A DNA stretch of 64,000 nt from Gammaproteobacteria bacterium (lineage in GTDB: Bacteria > Pseudomonadota > Gammaproteobacteria > SG8-11), in the NCBI GenBank assembly GCA_024641505.1, contig JAHECY010000009.1, positions 1-64,000 on the forward strand. Direction: 5' to 3'. Position numbers and translations under genes: made by a program. Below the pieces are notes generated by a model. The model made no database searches, had not been told where the DNA came from, and was given only the letters and a program-made list of their open reading frames with translations. This document shows positions 18,647 through 28,527 of the stretch, piece after piece; within the stretch, counting starts at the first letter, position 1; every line of letters begins with the position of its first letter.

Positions 18647-20347
18647 TCAAGTGTCATGGTTCAGCGCGCAGGAATCCGCTTTGAGAATTTCATGCATTTT
18701 TGAAATGATGAATATTCGGAAAGCAATAGTGTTATAGTCAGGAGAAAGTTTTGATTGTTTGCGGCGAATCAGGTGCAGAATTCTTTCAGGTAACAATGAT
18801 TTTATAGCTCTCTTGATGCCAATTTTATTACGTCGCGTGGTGGATGTGTCTACGATGAGATTGGATAGTACATTTCCGAGGAAGTCGCGGGAGAACAGGC
18901 CGGAATCCATGGAGGAAACGAGCTCATCATGAAGAAATGCGACCACATTAGGTTGTTTTAGTATATTATGTGAGTGGCCAACAGATCGTTCTGATGCGTA
19001 GTCAATATTGGGGCTGATCTTATCGACAATGTCTTTAAACAATTTCTTGTCAGTTCTCATAACGTCAGGGAGGTTCCGTACCTCGTTTATTACGAGACGC
19101 GATAATAGCGGGGTAGCAACCTCAACATACGCGCATTTTATTTCATTGAGGGCGGAAACTACGAAAGGTATGCGAAATTGATGATACAACCTGTCACGAT
19201 AGGTTTCCAGAGATTCGCCATCGTTCATTTTATAAGTGTCAGCTAAATCCTGAACCCCATCAAATGGAAAGGCAATATAGTCGTCCAGGAGTGTAAGACC
19301 GATCGACATGCGAATATCGAACTCAGAATGTGCAGATTTCCATCCAAGTCCTTGGTCTCCTCGTATAACACCACTATAATTCTGTTCTCTAAAATATTTC
19401 CACATTTTAAAACCATCCATATATCCGCCAATATGATCAATGCGTCCTTCGCCGACACGGACAAATCGGTTAAAAATAGTTTCAATGGATTCATCAGATA
19501 TTTCAGTTTCGAAATATTGATGTTTCACATGTAAATATTGCGCGAGTTTTTTGGCTATATAGGCGTCACTGTGTCTGTTATCGAGTGAGTTTTTCAGGCC
19601 CCAGGTTACTGTTTTTAAGGCGGGTGTCCGTTGCAGCATAAGCAAGATAGCGCGGCTATCATATCCCCCGGAAAGAGGCAGGATCCAGCGATTCTGATCA
19701 AGTTCAATATGTTGTAAACTGGATTCAAGAGCATATTTAAGGCGTTGTTCGCATTCACGATAACTTCTTCGGTTGTTTTCAAATAGCACCGGAGAGGTAT
19801 TTATTTGAACTTGCCAGGTATTTCTGTTCAGTATTAGACGTGCATCGCAGGGTATGTGTTGGATGCATCTGTCCCAGGATAAACCAGGACCGAGTGAGCC
19901 AGAAGAGAGCATCCATGGATAAACTTTCTCATTTGCCTGAAATCTACCCAAGAAAAAAATGATGGCCCGTTGCGAAGTCGATGCGATAAAAGAGGTATCG
20001 GTGAGTACATACCAAATAGTGCGCGACCCGACGATATCCGTCAGAAGTTCAATGCGGTCACGATCACTACGGAATAACGCATAGCTACCATCAGGTGCGG
20101 CAGCACCAACTTTCCACCAATCCTTGTTTTCTTTAAAAATGGTTCCCAAGCAGACACTACTTTCAGAAATGTTCAAGTCTTGCGAGGGATTTAGAACACC
20201 TATCAAGGTATTCTCACTATTTATGATCAATGGTTGTGACGACGTCAAGTTATCGGGACAAAGTAACTGGGATAGCCTAACGATAGAGCGACTATTGATG
20301 TTTGGAGGGCGATGTGCACGGTATGCAATATAGACAGCCTGAGACAT
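18647..20347 (-). CDS. Asparagine synthetase-like protein lacking the glutaminase nucleophile
   Basis: The 566-residue product has a degenerate N-terminal Ntn-type domain beginning MSQAVYIAYR, so the Cys2 nucleophile of class-II amidotransferases is absent. An intact ATP-pyrophosphatase domain follows, with the SGGYDS loop at residues 226-231. Later motifs (GVIRGDQGLGWKS, ATPLLSRLVINEVRNLP) match the synthetase half. Homologues without the Cys, such as beta-lactam synthetase and lasso-peptide cyclases, activate a carboxylate as an adenylate but do not hydrolyse glutamine. Here, next to polysaccharide genes, it may amidate or condense a sugar acid or a small ligand using free ammonia or an amine. 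An AAGGGG ribosome site lies 9-10 bases before the ATG. Confidence 0.75.
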   Translation of the reverse strand: MSQAVYIAYRAHRPPNINSRSIVRLSQLLCPDNLTSSQPLIINSENTLIGVLNPSQDLNISESSVCLGTIFKENKDWWKVGAAAPDGSYALFRSDRDRIELLTDIVGSRTIWYVLTDTSFIASTSQRAIIFFLGRFQANEKVYPWMLSSGSLGPGLSWDRCIQHIPCDARLILNRNTWQVQINTSPVLFENNRRSYRECEQRLKYALESSLQHIELDQNRWILPLSGGYDSRAILLMLQRTPALKTVTWGLKNSLDNRHSDAYIAKKLAQYLHVKHQYFETEISDESIETIFNRFVRVGEGRIDHIGGYMDGFKMWKYFREQNYSGVIRGDQGLGWKSAHSEFDIRMSIGLTLLDDYIAFPFDGVQDLADTYKMNDGESLETYRDRLYHQFRIPFVVSALNEIKCAYVEVATPLLSRLVINEVRNLPDVMRTDKKLFKDIVDKISPNIDYASERSVGHSHNILKQPNVVAFLHDELVSSMDSGLFSRDFLGNVLSNLIVDTSTTRRNKIGIKRAIKSLLPERILHLIRRKQSKLSPDYNTIAFRIFIISKMHEILKADSCALNHDT

Positions 20348-20826
20348 GGAATTCTTACCCCTTGGAGTATTATAAGCACCCTGATCAAGGAAACAAATTG
20401 ACTAAAATATATCAACCTCGAAAATATCTGATTGGCGAATGAAAAGCCAGGTAGTTTATAGGAAAATTTCACTATGATGGTAAGCCAGTAATAAAAAAAG
20501 GAAGCTCAAGATTCCTAAGTGGTATCACAAGAAGCCACCGATATATTCGCATACTCAGTCCGGTGATTCGTCACTAGAGCATTGGGCATTATCAACTATC
20601 AACTGGCTTAAATGTTTTATCGTCTTGATGGGTCACATGGTACACCCAACGCGAGATTTATGCCGGGAGTAAATCAATAATAGCCAGCCACCACATGGAC
20701 GTGCAACTATGCCGACGCATAGTGCTCACTGACCCCGACCGATATCGAAACGATGCGATGCCTTTGCGTCCTAGGGCGACTGACGTATGACCCAACAATT
20801 CTGAATTGGTTTTTTGCCGAAATATA
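20348..20826. other. Intergenic region, no gene recognised
   Basis: The 479 bases lie upstream of the asparagine synthetase-like gene and downstream of the glycosidase-like gene, both leftward. All frames are broken by stops. The promoter of the synthetase-like gene should lie at the left side. A short dyad followed by six T residues near 20792-20815 reads in the rightward sense, where no gene ends, so it is not called a terminator. Confidence 0.55.
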
Positions 20827-21963
20827 CTAGTTTAACGACTGATAATAAGCTTTTGCTGCAGGCAGAAGGCCAAAGGTACTTAATAGTGGAACCACGCCAT
20901 CAGAAAAATAAGGCTGACGTTTTTCCCAAAACATATAATAAGGATCCGTTTTCTGAATCGCGCCATTTAATATCTGCGGTACGGTCTGTCCCCATCTTTC
21001 ATAATTATCCCATTGCACGTCTATACCAGTCACCGCAACGTCATGATATTTCAAGTAGAGAGGGTAGACTACCGTGTTTAACGAAACCTTTACAGATTCA
21101 TTTAAGTGAACATCAGGTCCGGCAAGACCGATGTTATTCTTGACACAATAAGCGGCAAATGTAACGAGGTCAAAGGGTGCGTAATTTATCATTTGTAGAA
21201 CAACCTTGTTGGGAAACGCTTGCTTTGTCCGAACAGCGGCAGTCTTAAAAAAATCCTCCAAAACGGCAACGCTATAGCCACAACCAGTGCAGGAGCCCGC
21301 AGAGGTTTCGCTTAGCGCTATACCTTCGAAATACGGTTCAGTATTAAACCGATTTCCTAAAGCAGTATACAGATCATAATAGGCATTTCTAACCTTGGCA
21401 TTCCAGTAGCACGGAAACCATCCACCGGCATTTACAGTACGTTCATAAGTTCCATAGTAAGTTGTACCGCACCCATAAGATGTGTCTTTCCACATGTATT
21501 TGGGTACCCAAGGCGTCTCTGTGCTGACATTTACTGTCTCAATAATTTGAATCCATAAACGCTTGCCGCGTTGTTGTAGATAGCTTAGATCATTTGCTAT
21601 CGGAGAAAAATCATAAACGCCAGGTGATACTTCCAGATCTACCCATTTATAAAATTTTTTGACGCCTACAAAGTTTGGATTGTCGACTATAAGGTCAAAA
21701 GCTGAGGTACCTTCACTTGAACCAACCAACATAAAATAGCCCGGATGAAAATTGCTGATGTCTACATTTATCGGAGCCGCTTCCTTGGTTAGTACCGCAT
21801 TAATACAAGAGGGCGTACCGCCATTATCCGTACTGCAAATTGATGCTGCACCGGAAGGTTTCATGGGTTCCGCTGCCAGCGGACCTATGCCAGTAATTAG
21901 GATTACTAACACCCAAAGGGGAAATTGGGTTGTGTAACAAAGCTTCTTGACTAGACGTACCAT
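20827..21963 (-). CDS. Secreted glycoside-hydrolase-like TIM-barrel protein
   Basis: The product of about 378 residues has a signal peptide with a long hydrophobic core (FPLWVLVILITGIGPLAA). The mature part shows beta/alpha-barrel features of clan-A glycosidases: FYKWVDLEVSPGVYDFSPI, RLWIQIIETVNVS, and a candidate acid/base Glu in YFEGIALSETSAG. A later Glu lies in PYYMFWEKRQPYF. Six cysteines suggest disulfides and an extracytoplasmic site. It could trim or remodel the exopolysaccharide; the family (GH5-, GH42- or DUF4434-like) cannot be fixed by eye. The start at 21963 is preferred to 21981 because AGAGGA lies 6 bases before it. Confidence 0.65.
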   Translation of the reverse strand: MVRLVKKLCYTTQFPLWVLVILITGIGPLAAEPMKPSGAASICSTDNGGTPSCINAVLTKEAAPINVDISNFHPGYFMLVGSSEGTSAFDLIVDNPNFVGVKKFYKWVDLEVSPGVYDFSPIANDLSYLQQRGKRLWIQIIETVNVSTETPWVPKYMWKDTSYGCGTTYYGTYERTVNAGGWFPCYWNAKVRNAYYDLYTALGNRFNTEPYFEGIALSETSAGSCTGCGYSVAVLEDFFKTAAVRTKQAFPNKVVLQMINYAPFDLVTFAAYCVKNNIGLAGPDVHLNESVKVSLNTVVYPLYLKYHDVAVTGIDVQWDNYERWGQTVPQILNGAIQKTDPYYMFWEKRQPYFSDGVVPLLSTFGLLPAAKAYYQSLN

Positions 21964-22068
21964 GAAAAATCCTCTGCGCATTATTTTACCTATGGCTAGT
22001 GTTAAAGTACTATAAAAACAACAACTTAACTAAGCCTTAATTCGATATAAACTGAAGGTGCATAACCA

Positions 22069-24294
22069 TTAATATATCTTACAAATCGGATCTGAGCGAT
22101 ATGAGTCCCCATCTGCATTGAAGGATTGTATTTTGAAGCATATTGTATCACCTCTATTTACATTCAGCTGCGAACCAACGTTTAAAGACAATGTATTATT
22201 TGTGGTAGTGGCGATGAGGTCACTAATAACCTCTTTACTTGAACCAACATATATCTTGTATCCGTCAACTGGATCAGTATTTTTTTCCCACGCTAATGTA
22301 ACGGTATTCGGGTTGGAGCAGGATTTACACGTAACATTAATTGTCACATTGGCTGTAGTGGTGTCACCGTCAATGTCCTTTATTATATATGTCAGATGTT
22401 CTGTGCCGGAAAAACCAGCGGGGGGGGTATAGACTAACGAATTGTCAGCGCCAATTGTGGCGGTTCCAAACTGTACACCACTGAAGATAGCTACCGATAT
22501 GGGGCCATCCGTGAGATTTTGGTCATTGGCTAATACATCAAAGATAATGGGTGATGATGAGCCCGTGGTAAATATATCATCAATTCCTTTGGGTATTGCA
22601 TTTTCTGGCTGTGGGTTACCGTTAGCCACCAGGATTCCCTCAAAGTTTAATTCCGCAATTGAAGTCCAAGCATTACCGTTAACTTCCTCCAGTGCAACGA
22701 TTCGGATATAACGTGACGTGGTTGTTTTGAAGAATACCTTTTTCTCATTATTTCCGTCGACAAAAGATCCTTCAACCAAAGCTACGCCCCAGTCATTGCC
22801 AGTCGTGCTGGCGTATAGAGCAAACTTACGAATGCGGCCATTGCTCATTGCTTGCACCGGCAAGTAGATTAGGCTGGAAATATCATAAACGTCACCAAAA
22901 TCGATTTGAATTTCATGAGGTATGTTATCTGTTTGACCGGAATATTTTGTATGCCAGTATGTCGCAGGGTCGCCATCAAAAGCATTGGAAGCCGCTCCAT
23001 TGGCACTCAATCGCTCCTCACTATCGACGTACAATAGATTAAAGTTTGATTGCGGGATGGTTTTAACTCGCGAAATGATGGTCTGGTTACTGGGTGCTTG
23101 ATAAGGTAATTGGGCGATACTGCTGGCTTGATCATTTTGCATCCCCAATACTGCAGGATTGAGTTGTGTGATTTCCGCTGCGGCATGCGTGCTACCCGCG
23201 AGAATGACCGTGTCGATCTGCGCACCCATATCAATTTTTTCGAGAAGGGCAAGGATGGTCAATAGCTCCGGGTTTTCGTTGATCTGGTATGCGGTATGAA
23301 CTGCAGCTTTTACCTGTGTCAAGAATTGGTTGGAAATAATAAATTCGTCAAACGCAACATCATTATCTGATTGTGTTTGCGCAATAGCTTCAGTTATTGC
23401 TTTCTTGGCGTTAACTGTCCCATTTATTGTGAAGGTGTCAGAAAGAAGTTCGAGCACCAAGCTTGCGGTATTCACGTGTACAAGGAGTGCTAATTTTGGA
23501 TTTCCATCCGATATGCCTATTCCATCAAGTTTTCCATCCGCCAAATCCGATGACAATTTGTCAATAAAAGTATCAAAGCTGGTTTCAGGATATATGGACT
23601 TATATTGAGAGTAAGAGCGGCGAACAGTTTCGTATAACAACTCGCTAGCAATTACCATATTCATGATATTATTTGAGTTGATTGGTGATGTAATCGGGTT
23701 CGGGATCATGTTTCTATCAATCCCAAAATTGAAGGTATCATAGACTATCTGTACTGCGCGATTCAGGTTGTTACGGCTAAGTCCACCGTCTAATTTTGTG
23801 GCGATCAAGTAGCTAATTGTCGTAAAAGCATTTATGTTGGCAGAATGCTCTGTTGCATCGATAGCAACAGATATCATCGTATACTCTGGATTACCACCTG
23901 TCACCAAATCAATGCCCTTGGTAGATGTTATGACGAGTGGATGTGTTGATCCTGAGGGTATTGTGATTGTATAGGTCGCTGCTTCATTGCTTGTTGCAAT
24001 GGTAATAATATTGTTTTGAAAATCCTTTACCGTAATCGTTGCGCCTGCTAAGGGGCCGTCGCCTGTTCTACCGCTTATTGACAGGCCATTTTCGATCGTG
24101 ACATCGGCAGGTTGTTCAACTAGATCGCTGTTCCCGGTGCTCGTGTTTGCCGGCGATTCATTTTCGGCACTAGACGTTCCAACAATGTCATTAGTACCAA
24201 AACAAGCGGTTAAAAGGCTAAACACCCACAGATAAATAATGAATCTAGTAGTAAGTAATAATTTTCTTTGGAAACCCATGCAAGCAACACCCAT
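22069..24294 (-). CDS. Large lipoprotein with discoidin-like (F5/8 type C), tandem Ig-like and fibronectin III-like domains
   Basis: The 741-residue protein has a lipoprotein signal peptide with lipobox LLTAC near residue 31. A carboxypeptidase-regulatory-like beta-sandwich follows (about 70-150, SGRTGDGPLAGATITV), then a helical domain of unknown function (about 155-330). A discoidin-like jelly-roll (about 420-550) contains AFDGDPATYWHTKYSG and SRYIRIVALEEVNGN. An Ig/cadherin-like domain (about 565-655) contains FDVLANDQNLTDGP, and a fibronectin III-like end contains WEKNTDPVDGYKIYVGSS. Discoidin domains commonly bind carbohydrate, suggesting a surface protein that holds polysaccharide. It is about 30% or more similar by eye to the next leftward gene product at 24.8-27.0 kb. 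A nearby ATG at 24279 is an alternative start. Confidence 0.8.
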   Translation of the reverse strand: MGVACMGFQRKLLLTTRFIIYLWVFSLLTACFGTNDIVGTSSAENESPANTSTGNSDLVEQPADVTIENGLSISGRTGDGPLAGATITVKDFQNNIITIATSNEAATYTITIPSGSTHPLVITSTKGIDLVTGGNPEYTMISVAIDATEHSANINAFTTISYLIATKLDGGLSRNNLNRAVQIVYDTFNFGIDRNMIPNPITSPINSNNIMNMVIASELLYETVRRSYSQYKSIYPETSFDTFIDKLSSDLADGKLDGIGISDGNPKLALLVHVNTASLVLELLSDTFTINGTVNAKKAITEAIAQTQSDNDVAFDEFIISNQFLTQVKAAVHTAYQINENPELLTILALLEKIDMGAQIDTVILAGSTHAAAEITQLNPAVLGMQNDQASSIAQLPYQAPSNQTIISRVKTIPQSNFNLLYVDSEERLSANGAASNAFDGDPATYWHTKYSGQTDNIPHEIQIDFGDVYDISSLIYLPVQAMSNGRIRKFALYASTTGNDWGVALVEGSFVDGNNEKKVFFKTTTSRYIRIVALEEVNGNAWTSIAELNFEGILVANGNPQPENAIPKGIDDIFTTGSSSPIIFDVLANDQNLTDGPISVAIFSGVQFGTATIGADNSLVYTPPAGFSGTEHLTYIIKDIDGDTTTANVTINVTCKSCSNPNTVTLAWEKNTDPVDGYKIYVGSSKEVISDLIATTTNNTLSLNVGSQLNVNRGDTICFKIQSFNADGDSYRSDPICKIY

Positions 24295-24796
24295 AGATAA
24301 TTAACATTCTGTTAATCTTGATCTTTTGGGGTACTGTCTGCTGTGCTTGTTTTCTCTCTAGCACCGTGTACGCATCACAAAATTATATTTAAATGCTGCG
24401 TAATGTCACAGTTTTGCATTGATGCCGGATCGAGCAAGGCAAATAGTTTTGTGCGATTCAATTGCCGGACGCGAATGACTTAAAAAATTTGAGGCTGAAA
24501 AAATCAGTTGGAAGATGGTGGAATTGTGGGAATTTGTGTCGAAGATTTATTGTGGCTTGCGTCGGGAGACTTTGCGTTGCCACCGGGAATCGAAGGCGGA
24601 TGTGGAGCCAAAGTTATCATTGGGAAATTAATTCATGATACGGATGCATGGCGTAATATGGTGTGTCGCGGATTAACGAATGCAGGAGTCCAGTATCCCG
24701 GGTCGTGAAACAATATAATTTTCTGCGGTCGGGCTTAAGAATACACCGGGTTGGTTAGGCGTCGAGCCTGTTGCCGCGCATAGTCAGGCCCATTGT
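24295..24796. other. Intergenic region between paralogous lipoprotein genes
   Basis: The gap of about 500 bases probably carries the promoter of the 22.1-24.3 kb gene. A rightward open frame at 24508-24708 uses TTG and lacks a ribosome site, so it is not called. No repeat shared with the flanks of the other paralogue was noticed. Confidence 0.55.
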
Positions 24797-26974
24797 TTAA
24801 AGAGAGATACAAATCGCATCGGAGGATCTGGACTCTAACTGATTCTGATAGGCACGTAACCTGAAGCAAGCATTGTCGCCGGCATTCAAACCCAAATCAC
24901 GGGCTGCATCAAAGGAGACAGATGGTTGTTTAGGATTGAATCCGGCTTGGTTTACCGGGCGAATCGAAACTGGGATGACGGCAGACTCAGGTGTGGGACC
25001 GTAATAAACGACATAGCCATCAATCGTATCTGAATTCGCGCTCCATTTAAATGTAACGTTGATATTTACCAGAGTGCATGCCACGCATTGAATGCGGACA
25101 AAAACTTCAGCAAAGGACACTTCGCCATTATTGTCAATAATCAAATAAATAAAACTGTCCCACCCTACAAAATTGATGTTAGGGGTGTAGGTTACAGTAT
25201 TGTCGGCATTTAACACTGCAGTGCCGTTGGATGGGCTTGAGTACATTTCCACTTGTATGGGTATATTAACCAAATTGATATCATTTGCGAGCACGTCTAT
25301 GTCAACGAAACTGTTCTGCAACACGATCACAGAGTCATTCTTACCAATGGGCCCATTACCGTTGGAGTTGCCTGGATTGTTTGGAAGTTGCGGCGCGGGC
25401 CGGAGTGCAGGCTCTAAGACCTCAACTTCGAGTATTCCAACCCAGTTGGTGTTATTTTCACTGGTTATGGTTATCTTCACATAACGAGTCTCTACAGTGC
25501 TTAAAGGATTTTCCGTCCAGCGTTTAGGTTCGGATTGATAGTTGGATATAGCATCCGTCCAATTTACACTATCTGTCGACAGGCTGATGGAGTAGTTGTA
25601 AGTTCGGTCCTGGTCGTAATTCAGGAAGGAAATAAGTACATTTCCAATTTTTTTAACAGTACCCAAATCGAGCGTTATCGACTGCGGCATTCCATAGGCA
25701 GCCCAATAGGACCAACCAATACCGTCAACAATATTATCCGGGCCGTGACTTGCGTCCAGTGACGCAGTCGCGCTTACGGCAGATACGGGGACTCTATTGA
25801 CATTGTTTCGGTTTGTTGTGCCTGTAAGAGAACCGTCACGAATCGATTGGTTAACAATTTCCCATTGCTCCATGGTTCCGACGCCCGCGACAGAATATGC
25901 AGTAGTGTAAAATTGGGAAATACTTGCGCTTGTTATCGTAGGGATGCTGTTCGAAAGGCTGCCGGGCGACGTGTTCTTAAGAATACTCTCAACTTTCAGG
26001 ACATCGACACTGTAAGATAACTCCAGTACTGCATTTACCGCGTTCCGTGCCTGTTCGAGCAATACGTTCGATATCGTGGCGTCTGACTCCATGCTGGCGG
26101 ATACTGGAAGCCCCGGCATGACTGTATGAAGGGCCTGCTCAATTGCGTCAAAGCCCAGTTGCCCGTCAACTGCTAGATTGTTGGATAATACTTCAACTGC
26201 AATTTGGGCCGAAAAAATATTTGCAACTGCGGCATAAAGCGGGTCCGCGTTCTTCGCGCCAATGCCGTCCAAAACGCCATCGGTGAGGTCTCCTGCGATT
26301 GAATCGACAAGTTCGTCATAGGACAGATCAAAATCGTGCTTCGTCAATGAAAGAAGTGCATAGGTCCGCTTAATCATTTCAGCAAGCGCTTCACCAGCCT
26401 TAACGATAGTGGCAATGTTTGACTTATCGATCGGCGTATAAAGCGGGTTGGGAATTTTTGTCAGGTCAAGACCAAAATTCAATTGCTTGATTACAATCGC
26501 CGTCATATGGTCGACATTTTGCCGAGTTAAGCCGCCAGGTAGAAATTTGGCGCCTTTGGCAATTAATGTCGAGAACGGGTTTAAGTTAACAGTCTGCTGA
26601 GTTTTCGAAGGAGCGATAGAAAATAGCGTGAATGTCGGTGCTTTTTTGGTCACGGTATCAATTCCGCCAGCTGCGGAAATGAGTACTGGATATGTCATAT
26701 CAGGCGGAATTTGTACCGTGTATGAGGCGGAGCCATTGTCAGATATTGACGTAAATGCAACGCCATTGCTGCCTCTGAAAGTTATAGCTGCGCCAATTAT
26801 GGGTCCATCACCTACGCTTCCATAATGCACGCTGGGTGTGGGTTCTTCTTTGGCGGGTGTCGACGACACGTCATCTGACTGCGGGCTTTGGCTGCAACTC
26901 CAGAGGAAAATTAATGCATATGCATAAACAATGCGATTTAAGAGAGTCGTCAACACCAATTCTTTCTTCCCCAC
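24797..26974 (-). CDS. Large lipoprotein with discoidin-like and Ig-like domains, paralogue of the 22.1-24.3 kb gene
   Basis: The 725-residue protein repeats the architecture of its neighbour: lipobox FLWSC near residue 27, a beta-sandwich with YGSVGDGPIIGAAITFRG, and a helical domain with NPFSTLIAKGAKFLPGGLTR and DGVLDGIGAKNADPL. A discoidin-like domain (about 400-530) carries DNIVDGIGWSYWAAYG and TRYVKITITSENNTNW; IDVLANDINLVN marks the tandem Ig-like domain. A fibronectin III-like end has WSANSDTIDGYVVYYG. Shared segments such as LDGIG and LANDxNL show a gene duplication. Both products probably sit on the cell surface and may bind glycan. Function is inferred from domains only. Confidence 0.8.
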   Translation of the reverse strand: MGKKELVLTTLLNRIVYAYALIFLWSCSQSPQSDDVSSTPAKEEPTPSVHYGSVGDGPIIGAAITFRGSNGVAFTSISDNGSASYTVQIPPDMTYPVLISAAGGIDTVTKKAPTFTLFSIAPSKTQQTVNLNPFSTLIAKGAKFLPGGLTRQNVDHMTAIVIKQLNFGLDLTKIPNPLYTPIDKSNIATIVKAGEALAEMIKRTYALLSLTKHDFDLSYDELVDSIAGDLTDGVLDGIGAKNADPLYAAVANIFSAQIAVEVLSNNLAVDGQLGFDAIEQALHTVMPGLPVSASMESDATISNVLLEQARNAVNAVLELSYSVDVLKVESILKNTSPGSLSNSIPTITSASISQFYTTAYSVAGVGTMEQWEIVNQSIRDGSLTGTTNRNNVNRVPVSAVSATASLDASHGPDNIVDGIGWSYWAAYGMPQSITLDLGTVKKIGNVLISFLNYDQDRTYNYSISLSTDSVNWTDAISNYQSEPKRWTENPLSTVETRYVKITITSENNTNWVGILEVEVLEPALRPAPQLPNNPGNSNGNGPIGKNDSVIVLQNSFVDIDVLANDINLVNIPIQVEMYSSPSNGTAVLNADNTVTYTPNINFVGWDSFIYLIIDNNGEVSFAEVFVRIQCVACTLVNINVTFKWSANSDTIDGYVVYYGPTPESAVIPVSIRPVNQAGFNPKQPSVSFDAARDLGLNAGDNACFRLRAYQNQLESRSSDAICISL

Positions 26975-27807
26975 ATGGCCTAAAATACATTCACTATAAC
27001 ACTTGAGTTTAGTAGGGCTAAATATTCCTACAACAACCCGAGTGTTATGTATCTAAAGTCGTGCAACGATACCTACCCGCCCTTAATAAGTACTTAACAA
27101 CAATTTATGTGCCAACTTTTTATGGATGGGGGTAGATAGCGAAAGTACTAGTGTAATTATTGTTATATCACTAAATACGAGGGCATGAGTATGTCTGTTT
27201 TAAGTGCTAGAAACAAGCCATAGATGCTGTCGACCGGCCAAGATGTGAACAAGTAATGCGCCTCTTATTCAACAGTTACTGGCGCTGTTTGGTGAGTTAT
27301 GTAATATTCGTTCGCCGTTAAAGGGCTATGCGCTCTAAAACATAAAAAACGGGAAAAATCTGTGGCAATTGCTGTATGTCTGTTGTCCGCTAACGGAATC
27401 ATTAAGTTAATGTTTGACTAGGTCTTGAAGGAAGTAGATCGACCTGCCCATATCGTCAATCGTTGCAATAGATAGTTTGTGGTATGGGAGACGAAAATTG
27501 TATTATTCATGTCAATGATGAAATGGTGTACAGTGAGATGCACGGACGCCGTTGGCGTGAGTTGATGTTGTGATCTGTAGCCGATGAGGCAAAGCACCGT
27601 GTAGAATTTCGGCACCGTGAGTAATAGCGGAACTGACTCCGCATGACGTTTAAGCGGCAAATGGCTGATGTGGTTGAGGCGGAATTAAGGGCAAAACTGT
27701 AGATGTTTCCGGCTGATAAGTTAGCGGTCAACGAATGGCCATGATGGGAGCCGTATGACTCCCGTAGTCGAGACCTAACCCGCAGAATGCAGAACCCAGG
27801 TAATCAA
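26975..27807. other. Divergent intergenic region upstream of the export operon
   Basis: The 833 bases separate the leftward lipoprotein gene from the rightward wza-like gene and should carry both promoters. The right part includes a stop-interrupted coding-like frame (entered as a pseudogene). No other ORF is credible. No sigma-54 element was found by eye. Confidence 0.55.
27484..27702 (+). pseudogene. Possible decayed small gene with in-frame stops
   Basis: One reading frame from an ATG at 27484 to a TAG at 27702 reads like protein across 73 codons but is broken by four internal stops (TGA at 27571, TAA-TAG at 27622, TGA at 27634). The pieces are CIIHVNDEMVYSEMHGRRW, SVADEAKHRVEFRHRE and KRQMADVVEAELRAKL. 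Staying in one frame across all stops suggests decay by point mutation. The family is not recognised and chance is possible. Confidence 0.25.
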
Positions 27808-28503
27808 ATGAATTTTAGATGGAATTTCCTCGTTCAGATGTGGCCATTGGTGTTTCTGTTTGGCGCAGCCGACATCCAGGGCGCAAATTTGGATTTCATT
27901 CCAGTCACCAGTGGTGCGGTGGCGCCAAACTCCATGGAAACGGCCGATGATTACATTATCGGTCCCCAAGATCTGCTTGAAGTGCAGGTCTTCCAGGCGG
28001 AGGATTACAAGGTCAGCACGCGTGTCAGCGAACAAGGGTATGTTTCGCTGCCATTGATTGCTCGGGTGCATGTTTCGGGATTAACCGTCGACCAGCTTGA
28101 AGACGTTCTTGAAGCACGCCTCGGGCAGGATTATTTCCAAGATCCGCAGGTAACGGTATTTGTCAAAGAGTTTACCAGTCAACGTGTGACCGTGGAAGGC
28201 AGTGTTATCAAGCCAGGCGTGTATCCGCTCAAGGGCCGAACGACACTGCTGCAGGCTATTGCCATGGCGGAAGGGGTCAGCGATCTTGCCGATCACTCCA
28301 ATGTGCAGATTTACCGTGTAGGTGACAAAGAGAAAGCTACTGAAGTTCATGATTTGGAAAAAATACGCGCGGGCGAGGCGGTCGATCCGGTGGTCAATGG
28401 TGAAGACGTCATTGTTATACACCGATCCGAAGCCAAGTCATTCGTGAAAAACATAACCGATACCCTCAGAGGATTTGTGTCATTTGGCACGGTAAGGCCG
28501 TAA
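27808..28503 (+). CDS. Polysaccharide export protein (Wza/EpsA-like, Poly_export plus SLBB)
   Basis: The product of about 231 residues has a signal peptide and a Poly_export domain starting DDYIIGPQDLLEVQVFQ and running through QGYVSLPLIARVHVSGLT. An SLBB domain follows with TVEGSVIKPGVYPLKG and LLQAIAMAEGVSDLAD. In Wza-type systems these domains form the periplasmic body of the outer-membrane export channel. Unlike E. coli Wza there is no lipobox cysteine and no clear C-terminal amphipathic barrel helix, so it resembles the shorter EpsA group. The start at 27808 is chosen because AGG lies 7 bases upstream; a second ATG at 27787 is possible. It is the first gene of the export operon and 24 bases before the copolymerase gene. 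Confidence 0.85.
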   Translation: MNFRWNFLVQMWPLVFLFGAADIQGANLDFIPVTSGAVAPNSMETADDYIIGPQDLLEVQVFQAEDYKVSTRVSEQGYVSLPLIARVHVSGLTVDQLEDVLEARLGQDYFQDPQVTVFVKEFTSQRVTVEGSVIKPGVYPLKGRTTLLQAIAMAEGVSDLADHSNVQIYRVGDKEKATEVHDLEKIRAGEAVDPVVNGEDVIVIHRSEAKSFVKNITDTLRGFVSFGTVRP

Positions 28504-28527
28504 CCATTGGTGCTGACATAGGTTTAT

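Noticed and set aside
20792..20816. Dyad followed by six T residues
   Set aside because: It reads rightward where no rightward gene ends, and its stem is weak.
24508..24708. 66-codon rightward ORF between the two lipoprotein genes
   Set aside because: It starts at TTG without a ribosome site and shows no recognisable motif.
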